Of a DNA stretch of 64,000 bases, positions 24,334-35,982 are shown in pieces. Within the stretch, counting starts at the first letter, position 1; the number at the start of each line of letters is the position of its first letter. Below the pieces are notes generated by a model. It saw only the letters and a list, made by a program, of their open reading frames with translations. It made no database searches and was not told the DNA's origin. Location: the NCBI GenBank assembly GCA_024803745.1, contig JANJXV010000160.1, positions 1,246,001 through 1,310,000 on the forward strand, given 5' to 3'. The position numbers and the translations under genes were made by a program. This stretch comes from Megascapheus bottae (taxonomy: Eukaryota; Chordata; Mammalia; Rodentia; Geomyidae).

Positions 24334-24820
24334 CAAGAACCATTTTTTTAAGGCAGGCTGTACATCCAGTGTCCTGCATGGACTGCCAGGAGATGCAGCA
24401 AACCCAATGGACTTGATGAGACTCAACCTCAAACCTACCAAGTGCCCATGCCATGTGGTGGACACACAGAGGGCAGGTCAAAGAGGGAAACAAAGAGACC
24501 TATGCCAGCGTGAACTGGGTGGAAGCCACAGGAAGACCACAATGGCACAATGCACAGAAGTAACTCCCATTACTCTGCTGAGACTCTGGGCATTCATCAC
24601 AGCAGAGAAAGAAATGGGGTGCCCAGGACCTAGAAAAGACCCAGGACCCTAGCAGCAGACAGCGTTGGAGCCTTTCACCTGGAAGGTCTTTGGAGCCATT
24701 TGGATTCCTTTTCCAATGATCTTCCTGGTGTGATAATACACATTCTCATTCACACATTGCCTTGTGGATCCTTCTTGATGTTCTTCCCTTACGTGGAATG
24801 CCAGAAAACATACTGACCAC

Positions 24821-25008
24821 CACAGGACAGGGTGGCCCAATGGCATTGTCTAGCATACACAATGCCCTGGGTTCAATTCCTTAGTACACAGAAAAAGCCA
24901 GAAGTGGTGTTGTGGCTCAAGTGGTAGAGAGCTAGCTTTGAGAAAGCTCAAGGACAGTGCCCAGGCTCTGAGTTTAAGCGCCAGGACTGGCAAAAAAAGG
25001 AAAAAACA
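24821..25008 (+). mobile_element. IDL-Geo dimeric SINE with target-site duplication
   Basis: A sense copy. The tRNA-Ala/ID-like arm ('gtggcccaatggcattgtct', B-box 'gggttcaattcc') is followed by the Geo arm ('gtggtgttgtggctcaagtg', 'ctcaaggacagtgcccaggc') and an A-rich tail. 'actgaccac' occurs at 24812-24820 and 25009-25017, the expected target duplication. Confidence 0.92.
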
Positions 25009-25224
25009 ACTGACCACATAGAAGGTACTTAACAAGTGTCTACTGGTTGGCCAAAGGACTGCCCACCCAGGCCTACCTGGCACTGGTCATTTTAGAGCTG
25101 TCTAAGGAATCGATTTTATTTCAAACAGGTTGTAAGATACTATTTTCTTTTCTTTTCCTTTTTACTCTTCCTTGACAATGAAGTGCCTTTGAAAGTTCCT
25201 AAGTGATAGATATTATCCTACAAT

Positions 25225-25545
25225 CAAATGTTACCCTGCTGTTTGATATCTATTCAAATCCAGTCTGGGCTAACTCTCATGTGCCAGATGCTTGGGTTGA
25301 ACTAAGTTTGCTGAATCTTCAAAACAACCCTGAAAAGGGGGGGGGGAAGAGAAGTGGCAGGGGAGGGGGAGGAAGGGGGAAATTCTATCGTCTGTTTTCC
25401 TAGATAAGGGAACTGGGGCACGTGCGTGAGTTTATTTGTTCACAACATGGTGGACCTGGACTTGAGCACATAAGTGAGTTCACCAGCTCATAAATGGCTG
25501 GGTAAAGGTTTCACCTCTGTTCTCTTTGCCCCAGAGCCCTGGCTC
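25225..25545 (+). mobile_element. MIR SINE interrupted by a G-rich tract
   Basis: The left part shows 'tcatgtgccagatgcttggg' and 'cttcaaaacaaccctgaaa'; the right part resumes with 'agataagggaactggggcac' and 'tggacctggacttgagcac'. Between them (about 25336-25381) is a purine/G-rich expansion with several G runs of four or more. Confidence 0.7.
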
Positions 25546-27455
25546 TGTCACCTCCATAGAAGCTCCTGGAAATGTCTTGGTGATAAACATCCAGATGACC
25601 ATGGCTGTGATAACTTTGTACTGGCCAACACCTATCACCTTGCTCTATCCTATGTAGGTGTCCACCTCATCACTTAAAAGAACAACTTCATTTGCTCAGC
25701 AGAGCCTCTGTGAAGCAAAGTTCTTTTTTTTTATCCTGAGGAAGAAGCCGAGACTAAGAAGGTGGAGACTTGATCTCCACAGGGATGGGAGTTCAAGTCA
25801 CAACCAGTGGCCTCTAGATCAGATGCCATCTACCTGGTTGGGAGTGGAGGCTCCAATCTCAGCGCACCACTCTCAGCTCAACCCATCCCATCCCTCCTCC
25901 ACCCAGAAAGAACAAAAGGAAACCTTCCCTGGAAGCACCAAGCAAAGATATCAGCATCCTGTGTCGCCATAGCAACCAGCCCTCCTCCATCTCCTCAGGA
26001 TGAGGGGGGGGGAAGCAAAAGTCAAACTGAGCCTCCTGTGGAACATTCTGTGGGTAAACACCAGGACCAGTGTGTTTGGGCCTCTGTTTTCTCACGTCAA
26101 TAGGGTGAATCATTCTTGGAACAGGGGCTGGGAAGCTGACCAGGTTCCTAAGTAGATAAGGTTAATGGTGCTCTTCCAGAGATGGCGGGGTCACTTTGAA
26201 AATTAATCCTGTTTTATTTTATTTTCTTTCCTCTAGAATGTGGGCTTATACATGAGCAGATTCAAAATCAGAGAAGAGAAGCCAACAGCAGTTCCTGGCA
26301 AGGGATCTGTAAGCATTACCACATCCCCTTTTAGGCTGACATCATCTTATTGCCCATCTCTTGGCAAGGTCTTGTCAACTTGAAGATTGGCAGATAGGAG
26401 AAAGAACACAGCAAGAAACCAAGGGATGTGAAAGCTTGGTGCCACTGTGTTCACAATGTCTAACCTGAGTCCTGGTGGAGGCCTTGCTCATTCCTAGTCT
26501 AGTTACAGACTGCAGCTATGAGCAATGATTTGGTTTGGGGCTCAGGGGTTGTTGGGGGGAGTGCTTTTGTTGCCAATATTTGATCTTGGTAGGAGAGGAC
26601 GTGGAAGCTGAGGTTAGAAAGACAAGAAGCAGTAAGCTATAGGACCATGTAGAAAGAACATCTCAGACCAAAGTCATAAGCAGGTTCCAGGGTAATAACT
26701 ACTCTCTCTGGATGGAAGTGGGTAGTGGGCTCTATAAGAGAAGTGTGGGGGTGGGGGGTATGGATAGGACATGGAAACTGTGGTGGAGGGGGGAGTGAAC
26801 TAGGAATGTGATGGAAGTTTTATGCTAAATATTGTGTGAAGTCATTGGCAAATTCTAAGGCAAAGCAAAGGGAAGGGGCTATGTTATTCTCAGAGCCTGG
26901 CCTATATAACCAGTACTCAAACATGGGATGAATGAGCTGAGATAATGCACAGAAGTGTTTTTCAAGCAGTGAAGTATTGCAGAAAATTTTGAGATCACAA
27001 AACTATTGCAGACTTCTAGGTAGCAAGGAGGGAAAGCGAGAAGCATCTGATTCGTAGAACACCCCATCCCTGTGAAAATCACTCTGAGCCACATCAAGAT
27101 GCAAAGCTGGCAAGAGCCCCACCCACACAGACTTCTGAAGAAATCACCAGCAAGGAATTCTTTCTTGTCCACCAGAGACAGAACAGGAAGGTGAAGAAGG
27201 GCAGGGCAGGGGGGTGGAGAGGGAAAGCCCTGAGAGCTGAGATCTGTGTGGCTCTGGTGTGGAGGAAGTAGGTTCTAATGAAGTACTGACTTCCCCACTG
27301 ACCTCTTCTCCACAATGCAGCTGCTTTATTAGAGCCACTTGGTGGCTGGGATAGCCAGAGTTGTGACTGAAGAAGGAATGAACAGTGGGACCTTGTTGCA
27401 AAGAAGATGTGAGCTGGAAAGTGGGGGGAAGGGTAGTTCAGGATACAGGGTGTGC
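25546..27455. other. unique sequence, no gene accepted
   Basis: Moderate GC with many short open frames on both strands. An exon-like unit at 26237-26308 was examined and rejected. Purine-rich G tracts occur around 26740-26795. No known domain seen. Confidence 0.35.
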
Positions 27456-27490
27456 CACACACACACACACACGCACACACACACACACAG
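27456..27490. repeat. (CA)n microsatellite
   Basis: Seventeen CA-type units with one CG interruption. Confidence 0.95.
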
Positions 27491-27985
27491 AGCAGCAGTT
27501 TGGAGCAGTAGAAATTTTGTCCTTTGGCTCATGTTGAATGTGCTGTTTGGAAATGCCATGCTAAGGAATCCATGGTTGTAACAAATTCATGGATACATTT
27601 TCACTTTCATGTCAGGGAGACAAAGAGCTGGACTCTGCCCACGCTTAGCTATAGCCGGCAGGTTTCAGCACTCTGGACAGCAGCCAGGCGGGTTCATCAG
27701 CCCTCCCTTAGGTGGTGATGAAAATTCACCAAGACTCCCAGGCTCAATGGGGAAAGCCAGGAAAACCCACCCATAGTGTCAATTGGCAAACATCAAGCCT
27801 TGCCTGACCCTGTTTCCATTTCCAAGACAATTAAAGAGGAATTAAAATCCAACAATCTGGGATATAGGAAAATAATTTCTTACCGTACTTGAAATGTGCC
27901 GTTGCACTAAAATTACATGGAAAGTGCACATATTTTCAAAAGATTTATGATGAGGAGGAAAAACTCTAAAAAGCAGTTGGTAGGC
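27491..27985. other. unique sequence, nothing recognised
   Basis: Non-repetitive. The section at 27640-27830 has higher GC and a few CpGs but no supported exon. Confidence 0.35.
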
Positions 27986-27989
27986 TGTC

Positions 27990-28180
27990 AATAAAACTCA
28001 AAGAAACATGAACTTGTTGAGAAGTGGTTAAATAAATGGAACTACCTTCATATGGTAGAATACTATGCAGTCATTAAAACTGTTTCCAAAAACTCAACAA
28101 TGACCTGGAGAAACACTTCAACTACCAATTTTGAAAATGAGGGCTTTTTAAAAACAATATATAATGCAGAATCTCAATCT
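27990..28180 (+). mobile_element. ancient LINE-1 (L1M-type) fragment
   Basis: The order 'ggttaaataaatggaac', 'tagaatactatgcagtcatt' and 'gacctggagaaacacttc' matches the end of ORF2 and following sequence of old mammalian L1s ('gaatactatgcagcca-ttaaa'). Confidence 0.6.
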
Positions 28181-28203
28181 ATGCATGAATGTTCACAATA
28201 GCT

Positions 28204-28320
28204 TAATTCCTTCCTTTCTTCTCTCTTTCCTTCCCTTTCCTCTTCTCCCCTTTCTCCACCATCCCTCTTCACCTCCCTTCTCCCCTCTCTCCTCCTCCCT
28301 TCAGCCCCTCCCATTTTCTC
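28204..28320. repeat. CT-rich polypyrimidine tract
   Basis: About 115 bases of C and T with no fixed unit, again next to an antisense SINE composite, suggesting a shared origin from a degenerate tail. Confidence 0.88.
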
Positions 28321-28600
28321 TAGGGTTTGAACTCAGGGCCTTTCAATATGCTATGCAAATGGCATACTACTTGAACCATGCCCTTTTTTTGTTGTTGTTT
28401 TTAAGATAAGGGCTCACTTTTTTTGCCATCTTTCTATCTATACTTCCCAGGTTGACAAATGTGTACCACCATTACTATCTTTGTCAAGACGATGTCTTAA
28501 ACTTCCTGCAGGGCCAGCATTGAACTATATATAATCTTCCCAACCGATGCCTATTGAGTAGCTAGATAGTGGGCAGCAGACCCTACACTAGACTATCAGC
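28321..28600 (-). mobile_element. older composite SINE: tRNA-like + 7SL-like arms (antisense)
   Basis: The plus strand begins 'gggtttgaactcagggcctt' with 'aatatgctatgcaaatggc' (tRNA-like complement), then 'ttttaagataagggctcac', 'acttcccaggttgacaaa' and 'gagtagctagatagtgg' (two 7SL-like pieces). Same design as 21638-21842. Confidence 0.65.
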
Positions 28601-28609
28601 TTTGTACAT

Positions 28610-28900
28610 GCTGTATGATTCTGTTTATATACCTTTTTGAAAATTATAGTTACATATGCACTTATGGGGTACAAAATGGTATGAGCGTTGGATGACTAAG
28701 TCAAGCTAATTAATAGAGGAGTTGTCTCAAAAGTGTTCAGGGAGTTTTTGTGAGAGCATTTGCAAATGTACTCTCAGTGATCTGGAAATGTACCTATGCT
28801 CAAGTATTAGCTATTTCACCAGGTTCTGTAACAGATCTCCAAAATGAATAATAAATAATTCATGCTTACTCCTTCTGTCTAACCAAGGCTTTATGCCTTA
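28610..28900 (-). mobile_element. ancient LINE-1 (L1M-type) 3' UTR fragment (antisense)
   Basis: Plus-strand landmarks 'tatggggtacaaaatggt', 'gagagcatttgcaaatgtac', 'ctgtaacagatctccaaaat' and 'ccttctgtctaacca' follow the familiar antisense order of old L1 3' UTRs. It is diverged, probably predating rodents. Confidence 0.65.
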
Positions 28901-29056
28901 TGATTGGCCAATGGCAAGACTAAAGAGAAGCAAATTGGAGTGTTCCAGAGCCTGCAGATGGAGTAGAGGTTGTGAGGACTGGGGCAACACCAGGGTGTTG
29001 ATTTCTGTATTTGGGTTTTGTCTGGCCCATGCCTGTATGTGTCAGATAAAACTACA

Positions 29057-29061
<5 letters not shown>

Positions 29062-29119
<58 letters not shown>

Positions 29120-29161
29120 TCTCTCCCTCTCTCTGTCTCTCTCTTTCTCCCACCCCCTGTT

Positions 29162-29235
<74 letters not shown>

Positions 29236-29236
29236 T
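29062..29236. repeat. (TC)n-(CT)n-(CA)n compound microsatellite
   Basis: Two CT/TC dinucleotide runs (about 29062-29116 and 29165-29217) separated by mixed pyrimidine sequence with a CCCACCCCC core, then (CA)n to 29236. Long open frames through it on both strands are artefacts of the repeat. The homopyrimidine run can form H-DNA. Confidence 0.97.
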
Positions 29237-30865
29237 TCCATGCACCAAGGAGCTCATGCTAAATGATGGTCAATGCTCAATCAATCAAATCTGTGACCAG
29301 GGAAACCTTATTTTACACAACCAATGTAAATTTCTTGGTGTTGAGGTTGTGTCAAGGTTATATTCAATGGCACAGTGAAAAAACTGAGCCAAGGGCACGA
29401 GAGACGTCTTTTTTTTTCTTTTTTTCAAACTTCTTACAAGCCTATAATTGTTTCAAAGTTAAAAGTTAAGGGTAGCAGTACATGCTAAAGACACCTCAGT
29501 TTTGCTTTAAAAGATTAAAGAAAAAGAAATGCAAATTTTAGCTGAAAGGAAGCATTTCATTATATTAACTGTGATGGGGATTTTTTTGAGAGTTAATGGA
29601 ATAATGGTCATTTACATATTCTTTCTTACCCATATTTTCTTTTCTAATTTTCTAGGGTAAATATATATCACTGTGGGAATCCCAGAGGGATTGAGGAATA
29701 TTTGATGGAGGAAAATAAATACATGCCAGGCAATAAAAACATATAACTATTATTTGTTTAAAAAGAGACTGACTAAAAATGTATAAAAGGCAGAGAAGAA
29801 AAAACACTGGAAATACAAAAATTTAAGAGCAAAATGGAATTATCCGTTAAACACAATGGGAAACCATGGGGTCTAAAACCAATGCTGTGCAGGACCAATG
29901 CAAAAACCTTGCTCAGAAGACAGTCAAAGAACAATGACACAAAATCATCATCAATAAAACAGAAGATGTGGGGAACCAAATTTAGAGATTCAGCATGCCG
30001 CCAACTGGTGTTTCTAAAAAGCAACCCTTTAAAAAAAATAGGACAAAATCAGAGAGATAAAATGGAAAAATACCTTCCACATTTCTGGATGACCCAAATT
30101 CATCATTTGAATAGAGACCATGAATGCCACTCGTTAGAAATAATCCCATAACTGTTCTAGAATTTCAAGGGCAAATTCAAAAGTTTGTTCCACATAGCTG
30201 GGTGTAGCAAGCTACAACAAGACAGCACACAACAAGATGGCTTACCTAGAAAGACTAAAATGCCACACTGGGCTCACACTTTTCTCCTACAGCATTAAGT
30301 TTGAGGAGGGAGGGTTTATTTTTCTTCTCACCCACTGCATTTCTAAGTGGCTCATGACAACCACCTCGACCCAGCCACCTCGATAACCAGCAGTAAAATT
30401 TATTAAATAAAACCACTGCTCATTACTGATTAAATCAGCACAAAACCCACTTGCCTCAGTATAACTTTATAATATCTCCAAACAGTGGCTATCAGCATAG
30501 GAATAGATGGTCTTAGCCCCTGTTATCATGCACAGTATGGCTATTTTGCTCAACTTGAAGGGTTCTGCTAAATAAGGGACTAAGAAGAAAATGACCCTTG
30601 CTTCTCTGAGATGTAACTGCCTCCTTAGAGAGCAAAGGAAGATTGGAAATCCTAAGTATATTCCAAAAGTGAGAAGTTACAAAACCACTGGGGCGACATG
30701 TGTCTATGCATTTGAAAGGGAACGATTAGGACACCTAAAAAAAAAATTCTTTCACGGGAGCAGTAACAACATTGAAACAAAAACATCCACAAGTGAATGG
30801 GCAACACACACACAGGGTTCACACTTGCTATGTGAACGCATTGCACTTGAGTCAGGCCACCAGCC
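29237..30865. other. unique sequence, no gene recognised
   Basis: AT-rich. A 105-codon frame (29834-30151) and a 130-codon frame (30591-30983, which runs into a SINE) show no recognisable domain. Confidence 0.4.
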
Positions 30866-30867
30866 CT

Positions 30868-31108
30868 TTTTGCATGGGTTATCTTTGAAGATAAAGGCCT
30901 GCTTTCTGCCTTGTAGCAGCCTGGACTGTGATCTTTCTATCTGTGCTTCCCCTGTGGCCAGGATAATTGGCATGTACCATTGAATTCAGCCACTTGAGAT
31001 AAAGGCTCAGACTCTCCCCTCCTCCTCCCCAGGGCTGGCCTCAAACCACAATCCTCCTATTTCTCACTCCTAAGTAGCAAAGATCATACCCTGCCTGGCT
31101 GAAAAGGA
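30868..31108 (-). mobile_element. dimeric 7SL-like SINE (antisense, old)
   Basis: Two B1/7SL-type complements in tandem: 'ggccaggataattggcatgt' in the first and 'agggctggcctcaaaccaca' with 'aagtagcaaagatcatac' in the second. No Geo arm is visible. Confidence 0.6.
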
Positions 31109-31782
31109 GCATTATTTAGGATCAAATGGGAGATAATTTGTAACAAAAAGTGTATGAAAGTAACTCTACAAGCTGGGGTTATACACCATCCTTATTTTCT
31201 CCTTCTTGGCCTGCTCTTATTATATAACTTTTCCACAATTTCTTTGTACTGCTTTTATAATCAAGCAGGGGGGAAAAAGCCATGTTATTTTTGAAGAAAG
31301 CAGGATCTCAGAGGTCACAGTGACTTTATGCTATTTGTCCTCTGTGCATCTGGAGAAATAACTCTTTGATTTTGGCCCTAGGCACTTTGAACATATGAGC
31401 ACAAGACCTACGAAAGGTTTATTCTGGGACAAGTCAGCACAATTGCTCTCAGTTCTGAAGACGGACAATTCTCAAACCTTCTGTCCTTGCTCGGGGTCAG
31501 TGCGTCCATCCACCTACTCATCCATGCAAAGAGAAATGACTAGAGAAGGAGCCGGGTGCTCTGAGCACCCCCAAAGCAGATCACGCCACAGCAGCAAGAC
31601 AAACATGCAAACAAACACAGCCCCGTGTGAATTAGAATACATAGGACAGTCAAGGCATGCAGCCATGTGGAAGAAAAAGAAGGGTGTCTGGAATATTCAT
31701 ACAGTATTATTAGCCCTGGGTCTTGAAGGATAGAGAACCAGGTGGGTGGGCGAGGTGGAGAAGATATTCACGGTGCAGCACA
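31109..31782. other. unique sequence, nothing recognised
   Basis: A 112-codon frame at 31395-31733 has no motif or splice support. Confidence 0.35.
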
Positions 31783-31870
31783 CAGAGAAAGAGAGAGACA
31801 GAGAGACAGAGAAACAGAGAGAGAGACAGAGACAGACAGAGACAGGGAGAGAGGAAGGAAGGAGAGACAA
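31783..31870. repeat. (GA)n/(GACA)n purine-rich microsatellite
   Basis: An imperfect run of GAGA and GACAGA units ending in GGAA units. It produces a spurious 135-codon open frame. Confidence 0.93.
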
Positions 31871-32264
31871 ATGAAGATGAGGTGGCAATGTTACTACTGG
31901 AACCCTAAAAATTGGAAAGTGAGTAGGAGGATGTGCAAGTTAGGATCCTTTGGTGATAAATCACAAAAATTGGGGAGCTCACTGGAAGAATGTAGGACAG
32001 CTCTTACAAGAACCAAAGAAGTGAAAGAATTAGGCTCAGGAAATGCAGCTTTAGGAAGCTTGTGGAAAGCTAGGTTGGTCTCATGGGAAACCTGCAACAG
32101 GGTGGAACTCCTGCAATCAGTCCAGTGTTCCTCGGAGGGGGAATTTTAATGGCAGCCAACCATTGGCTGGAGGAAGGGGTGAAGGTTGACTGACAGTGGA
32201 GGCTGTCTAAGTGGGGCAACTTCACCTTCCAATGACAAGTCAAGCCCCACCCCCTTCCTTCCAA
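31871..32264. other. unique sequence, nothing recognised
   Basis: About 390 bases without identifiable repeats. An apparent open frame is the tail of the one created by the GA microsatellite. Confidence 0.35.
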
Positions 32265-32265
32265 G

Positions 32266-32445
32266 CTGTGGTTCTCAACCAAGCGCGCATTTTTCCCACC
32301 CAGGAAATATTCGGAAATTCTTTCAAATGACTTTTACTTTCTAAAAAGTAGCAGTGAAGAGAGGTGCTACTGTCATCTACTGGGCATAGGCCAGGACACT
32401 CCTCCATATCCTGCAATGCTCAGGCTAGCCCCAGAACCCGTGATT
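32266..32445 (+). mobile_element. MER5-like hAT-Charlie DNA transposon fossil
   Basis: Landmarks in order: 'ctgtggttctcaacca' (terminal inverted repeat region), 'ggaaatattcggaaatt', 'ggtgctactgtcatctact', 'ggcataggccaggacac' and 'cctgcaatgctcaggctag'. This is the layout of the non-autonomous MER5 hAT elements shared by placental mammals. The right terminal repeat is not seen, so the copy is 3'-truncated or eroded. Confidence 0.78.
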
Positions 32446-32721
32446 CAGCGCAGGAGGTGAGAAATCATTTTGGATTTGAAGGAGGAAAAACAACAACAAC
32501 AACAAAACCCCCTGAGCTCGACAGAGAGACAGAAACAACAGAAGTCCATCAGGTAAAAAAAAAATGGATGGAAGGACGGAACAAACCATGAGATGATAAG
32601 GAGGAGGGGAAATGAGATGGTGAGGGAGGTTCAGGTGTTTGAGGATGATGAAGGTCATGGAAGAGAACTGATGGGCGGGGCAAGTGTGAGTGTGTTCGTA
32701 TTCATGGCACTGCCTTTGTAA

Positions 32722-32885
32722 TTATATGGCTTTAGACTCCTTACCAATTCCTTGCCTGCTACTTATCAGCAGCTTCCTTAGGGATAGGACTCATCTGTTT
32801 TCTTTATCATTGCATTCAAATACCTGGAAAGATGTCTGGCACATAATACAGGATCTTCAAAGTACTTGCTGACAGAATGGACAGA
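32722..32885 (+). mobile_element. ancient LINE-2 (L2) 3' end
   Basis: Has 'ttagactccttaccaattc', 'gggataggactcatctgttt', 'gcattcaaatacctgg' and 'ctggcacataatacagg', the standard order of the L2 3' terminus. Confidence 0.7.
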
Positions 32886-33298
32886 TTAGATATAGTTAGA
32901 GTCCTGGATGTAGATTGATTGGTAAATGATAGGTTGATGTTGACAGAGAATGTAGAAAGATGGGAGAGGAATAAATGAACTAAGGGTACACTTAGCAATA
33001 CTTCGTGCACAAGGGAAGAGTTGTAGGTTATATTCTTACAGGTGGTCTGTCAGATTCTTCTCTCCAAACCACTGCGAAGCAAGCTAGCATTTGAGCACAC
33101 AGCAGAAGACTCCAGCTGACTAAGCCCCATAATTCTTGGACTTTCCAGGTCCTGGCTGAGCCACATGGTATGTGGCTGTCACATTCTGACCTGCACAGGG
33201 TGCTCAAATAGGCCTGTGCAGGAAGTGCTCTGTCCCAGGAAGGCAGAGACAAGCTACTAGAATGACTTCAAGGCAGTGTCTTGTCTGTGTAGCCTACT
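32886..33298. other. unique sequence, nothing recognised
   Basis: No repeat or exon identified in about 410 bases. Confidence 0.35.
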
Positions 33299-33299
33299 A

Positions 33300-33545
33300 G
33301 TTGTTTATTTATCAAATATATGTATGGTGTCAGCCTACCATGTGCCTGGCACAGTGGCAGCTACAAAAGATCCATTGGTTAAAAAGATGCAGCAAAGGTA
33401 GTCTTTACTGCTATGGTCTTTAAAATCAATGGGAAGAGGCAGAGAATAAATGGGTCAACAGAGACATATGCAATGATAAATGGTGACAAGCAATATAATT
33501 ACATAATCAGAATATAGATAAATAACGAAGAAGGAAACTGGCTAG
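33300..33545 (-). mobile_element. ancient LINE-2-like fragment (antisense)
   Basis: Plus-strand 'tttatttatcaaatat', 'ctaccatgtgcctggcacag' and later 'gaggcagagaataaatgggt' follow the antisense L2 3' end layout. Confidence 0.6.
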
Positions 33546-34625
33546 AACCCTATCATACAAGCACACAAGGTCAGGTCAAGGACAGTCTGTGAGAATCTGG
33601 TAGTTTCATACCAGAACAGGAATGGAGTCGATGTGTAGGAAATTAAAAAGTAGCCATTTAAACAATATCCACTACAGACATCATGGTGCAAAGCTTGCTC
33701 CATGTATATGCCATGGCCAACATGATCACAAACCAAATGACCCTCTTCCCTGAGATTTTTCCAGAGACTGGAGGGACTCTGAACAGAAAGTGGTCCCTGA
33801 GGAAAAGTGCAGGCCAACGTTGCTCTTCAAACTCCTGGAAACCCTGCTCCAAGCCAATGCCAAAAATAATCCTATTAGTCACATTCGAAGTGCTAAGCAG
33901 AAACAAAAAGAAATCAAAATTAATTTCAATTCTTTACAGTGACAGCAGCAATTAAGGTGACAAGATTATGGAAATTATCGCCACCGAGGGAGATCTTTGC
34001 CCATGAGGGGGAAAAATAACCAGTAAAACAGGAGAAGTAAGAAACAGGGATTTGAACTGGGTTATGAAAAAAAAAACCTATGGGCCACCAATTCTCTGGG
34101 AACTAGAAATGGCCATTTCGCCATGCAATGATAGTTTACTCTGCCGTGACTGTAACTCTGCCTTGGTGGTGGAAAGCGACTGAGGTTTGTAAAGTTTGCA
34201 CATTCATATAGTAAGATTTTTGCTTTTCATAAGGTGATACTCAAGCAGGTTGTCTCCACTTCTTTGTCTGCTGCCTGGTCCTCTCTCTTTTGAGAACCAT
34301 ACCTTTCTCTGTGCTTTCCCCTTTCTTACTGATCCCATCCACAGCAACCTGGGGTTATAGAGGAGTGTTACAAAGCACTCAACACCATACTTCCTAACCA
34401 GTACTGCTGTTTCCTGAGGAACACTAGGAAACCTAGAAAAGACAGAGAGGCAAGCCTGTGGCTTTACTTCTTCAGGAACTTTACTAGACCAGGAGATGAA
34501 GGGGCACTTCTGGTGAAAGTAGTAAATACCGTCTGTTCAGTCTGTTGTTACCCATCTACCACCCTCTAGTCTCTGTACTGTCCAGAGAGCCTCGACCCAT
34601 GTGTCTTAGGAAAAGGCATTTAACT
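33546..34625. other. unique sequence with a 14-bp palindrome
   Basis: No gene recognised. Contains the perfect palindrome 'gaaatggccatttc' at 34106-34119, adjoining 'cgccatg', which resembles YY1 binding sites. Confidence 0.4.
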
Positions 34626-34822
34626 CATGCTCTGTAGAACCACTCATCCATGCACTCACGCATCCATTGATGTATCCATCATTCATTTAGCCATTCAACC
34701 ATCCATCCATGTATCATCAATACATGCATGCATGGATCCATCCATGCAGCAACCCATCTATCCACACACGCATCTGTCCATCATCCACCCACCCATCTAT
34801 CTATGCACTTACCCAACAGTTG
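34626..34822. repeat. (ATCC/CATC)n imperfect microsatellite
   Basis: A long decayed tetranucleotide array rich in 'catccat' units, with breaks. Confidence 0.88.
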
Positions 34823-35165
34823 TTTATTAACCAGTGTGATGAGAAGGGAGGAATGGTAGAAATTTTCAATTGGATGCTCTCATAGGAAAGGACATGACAG
34901 AAATAGACGTATGAATAACCAGGTCTAGAGAGGGACCAATTCAAGGCCCTTGTGCTACCTGTATTGGAAAAAGCGAAGAGGAGGGTGGCCAGGTAAGAAG
35001 AGAGGAGGGCTTATAAACTAAGGCCAGGGAGCTGCTGGGGATAGAATAGATTATGTAGGACCTATAGCCATTTCAAACATGAAGCTTGAGCAATCATTTC
35101 ATATTCACATTTCAGCCAAGCTCTCCCCCCCCCACACACACTGTTGGTCTATCAAGTAGATTCAA
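34823..35165. other. unique sequence, possibly with an eroded L2 start
   Basis: 'acagttgtttattaacca' just after the microsatellite could be the antisense end of an L2, but too little is preserved to call it. Confidence 0.3.
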
Positions 35166-35310
35166 CCATAATAACAGTATTTATCATCGAAACCACTGTT
35201 ATTGTTGTTCCATTGGAGACTCGAGAACAATGAAGCAAGCAGAGAAAGTAATTTCCCCAAGGTCAAGGTCACCAAAATGGGAAGGAACACAGTCAGGATC
35301 CCATTAGAAG
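35166..35310 (+). mobile_element. possible MIR fragment
   Basis: 'caagcagagaaagtaatttc', 'cccaaggtcaaggtcacc' and 'acacagtcaggatccc' resemble the MIR core and right half. Confidence 0.5.
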
Positions 35311-35435
35311 GTTGTCGACCTGAGATGATTAGAGAGATTTTTCTGTCTCCAGATATCTGTGCTGTATAACCTCTTGCTGGGTTAAGCATTGTTCTGCTTG
35401 TTTTCTTTCTTGTAGTTGAAGTTGCAGGTACAGAG

Positions 35436-35664
35436 TCCCCAGTCTCATCCTGATTCAGGGTCTGGGAGCTGTCCCTAAGCCTCTTTGTGCTCAAAACTAG
35501 CATTCTACCCCTCCAGCCACAGCACCACTTCTAGTTTTTGAGTGGTTAGTTGGAGATATGAGTCTCATAGGGGCTTTTCTACCTGGGCTGCCTTTGAACC
35601 ACGATCCACAGATCTCTGCCTCCTGAGTAGCTAGGATCACAGGTGTGAGCCACCAGTGCCCGGT
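35436..35664 (-). mobile_element. 7SL/B1-like + Geo dimeric SINE (antisense)
   Basis: A well-preserved example. The Geo complement ('gattcagggtctgggagctg', 'ccacagcaccacttctag') is followed by 'gtggttagttggagatatga' and the 7SL-like head complement ('cctcctgagtagctaggatc', 'acaggtgtgagccaccag'). Confidence 0.9.
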
Positions 35665-35982
35665 AGGTGTGGCTGTCTTCCAGGTGATTCCTTGTGCGAC
35701 AAGGAGTCATAGAGGGAAGAGACAGTTGGAGGGAGTTTGGGCCCCAGTTCAGGGCAGGTCTGAGACCGTGCCCAAATCAGCCCTGAACAGAAGCAGGAGT
35801 AACCAAGCAGGTTGTGTTCAAGACAGGATATCATTAGGCTAGGACTGAAGGGATTTATCTCATTTCATATAGGAAAGATTCTGTTGCAGTATTTCTTTTA
35901 ATGATATTTATTCTTTTTTAATAATTGCAAATATAATGCATACTGATGGTGGAAATTACCATTACAAATAAATAGAAAAATA
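35665..35982. other. unique sequence, nothing recognised
   Basis: About 320 bases. Overlapping short frames on the two strands are unremarkable. Confidence 0.35.

Noticed and set aside
26237..26308. A 72-base plus-strand exon-like unit with a good acceptor and a 'gtaagc' donor, open in two frames
   Set aside because: The stretch 'cctctagaatgtgggctt' resembles the L2 'ctagaatgtaagct' landmark, so it is more likely an eroded L2 piece. The donor context is weak and two open frames at this length are expected often.
28893..29378. Long overlapping open frames (up to 161 codons) on both strands
   Set aside because: They are made by the TC/CT/CA dinucleotide repeats, which lack stops in several frames.
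31742..32149. A 135-codon plus-strand frame
   Set aside because: It depends on the GA/GACA microsatellite; the remainder has no recognisable motif.
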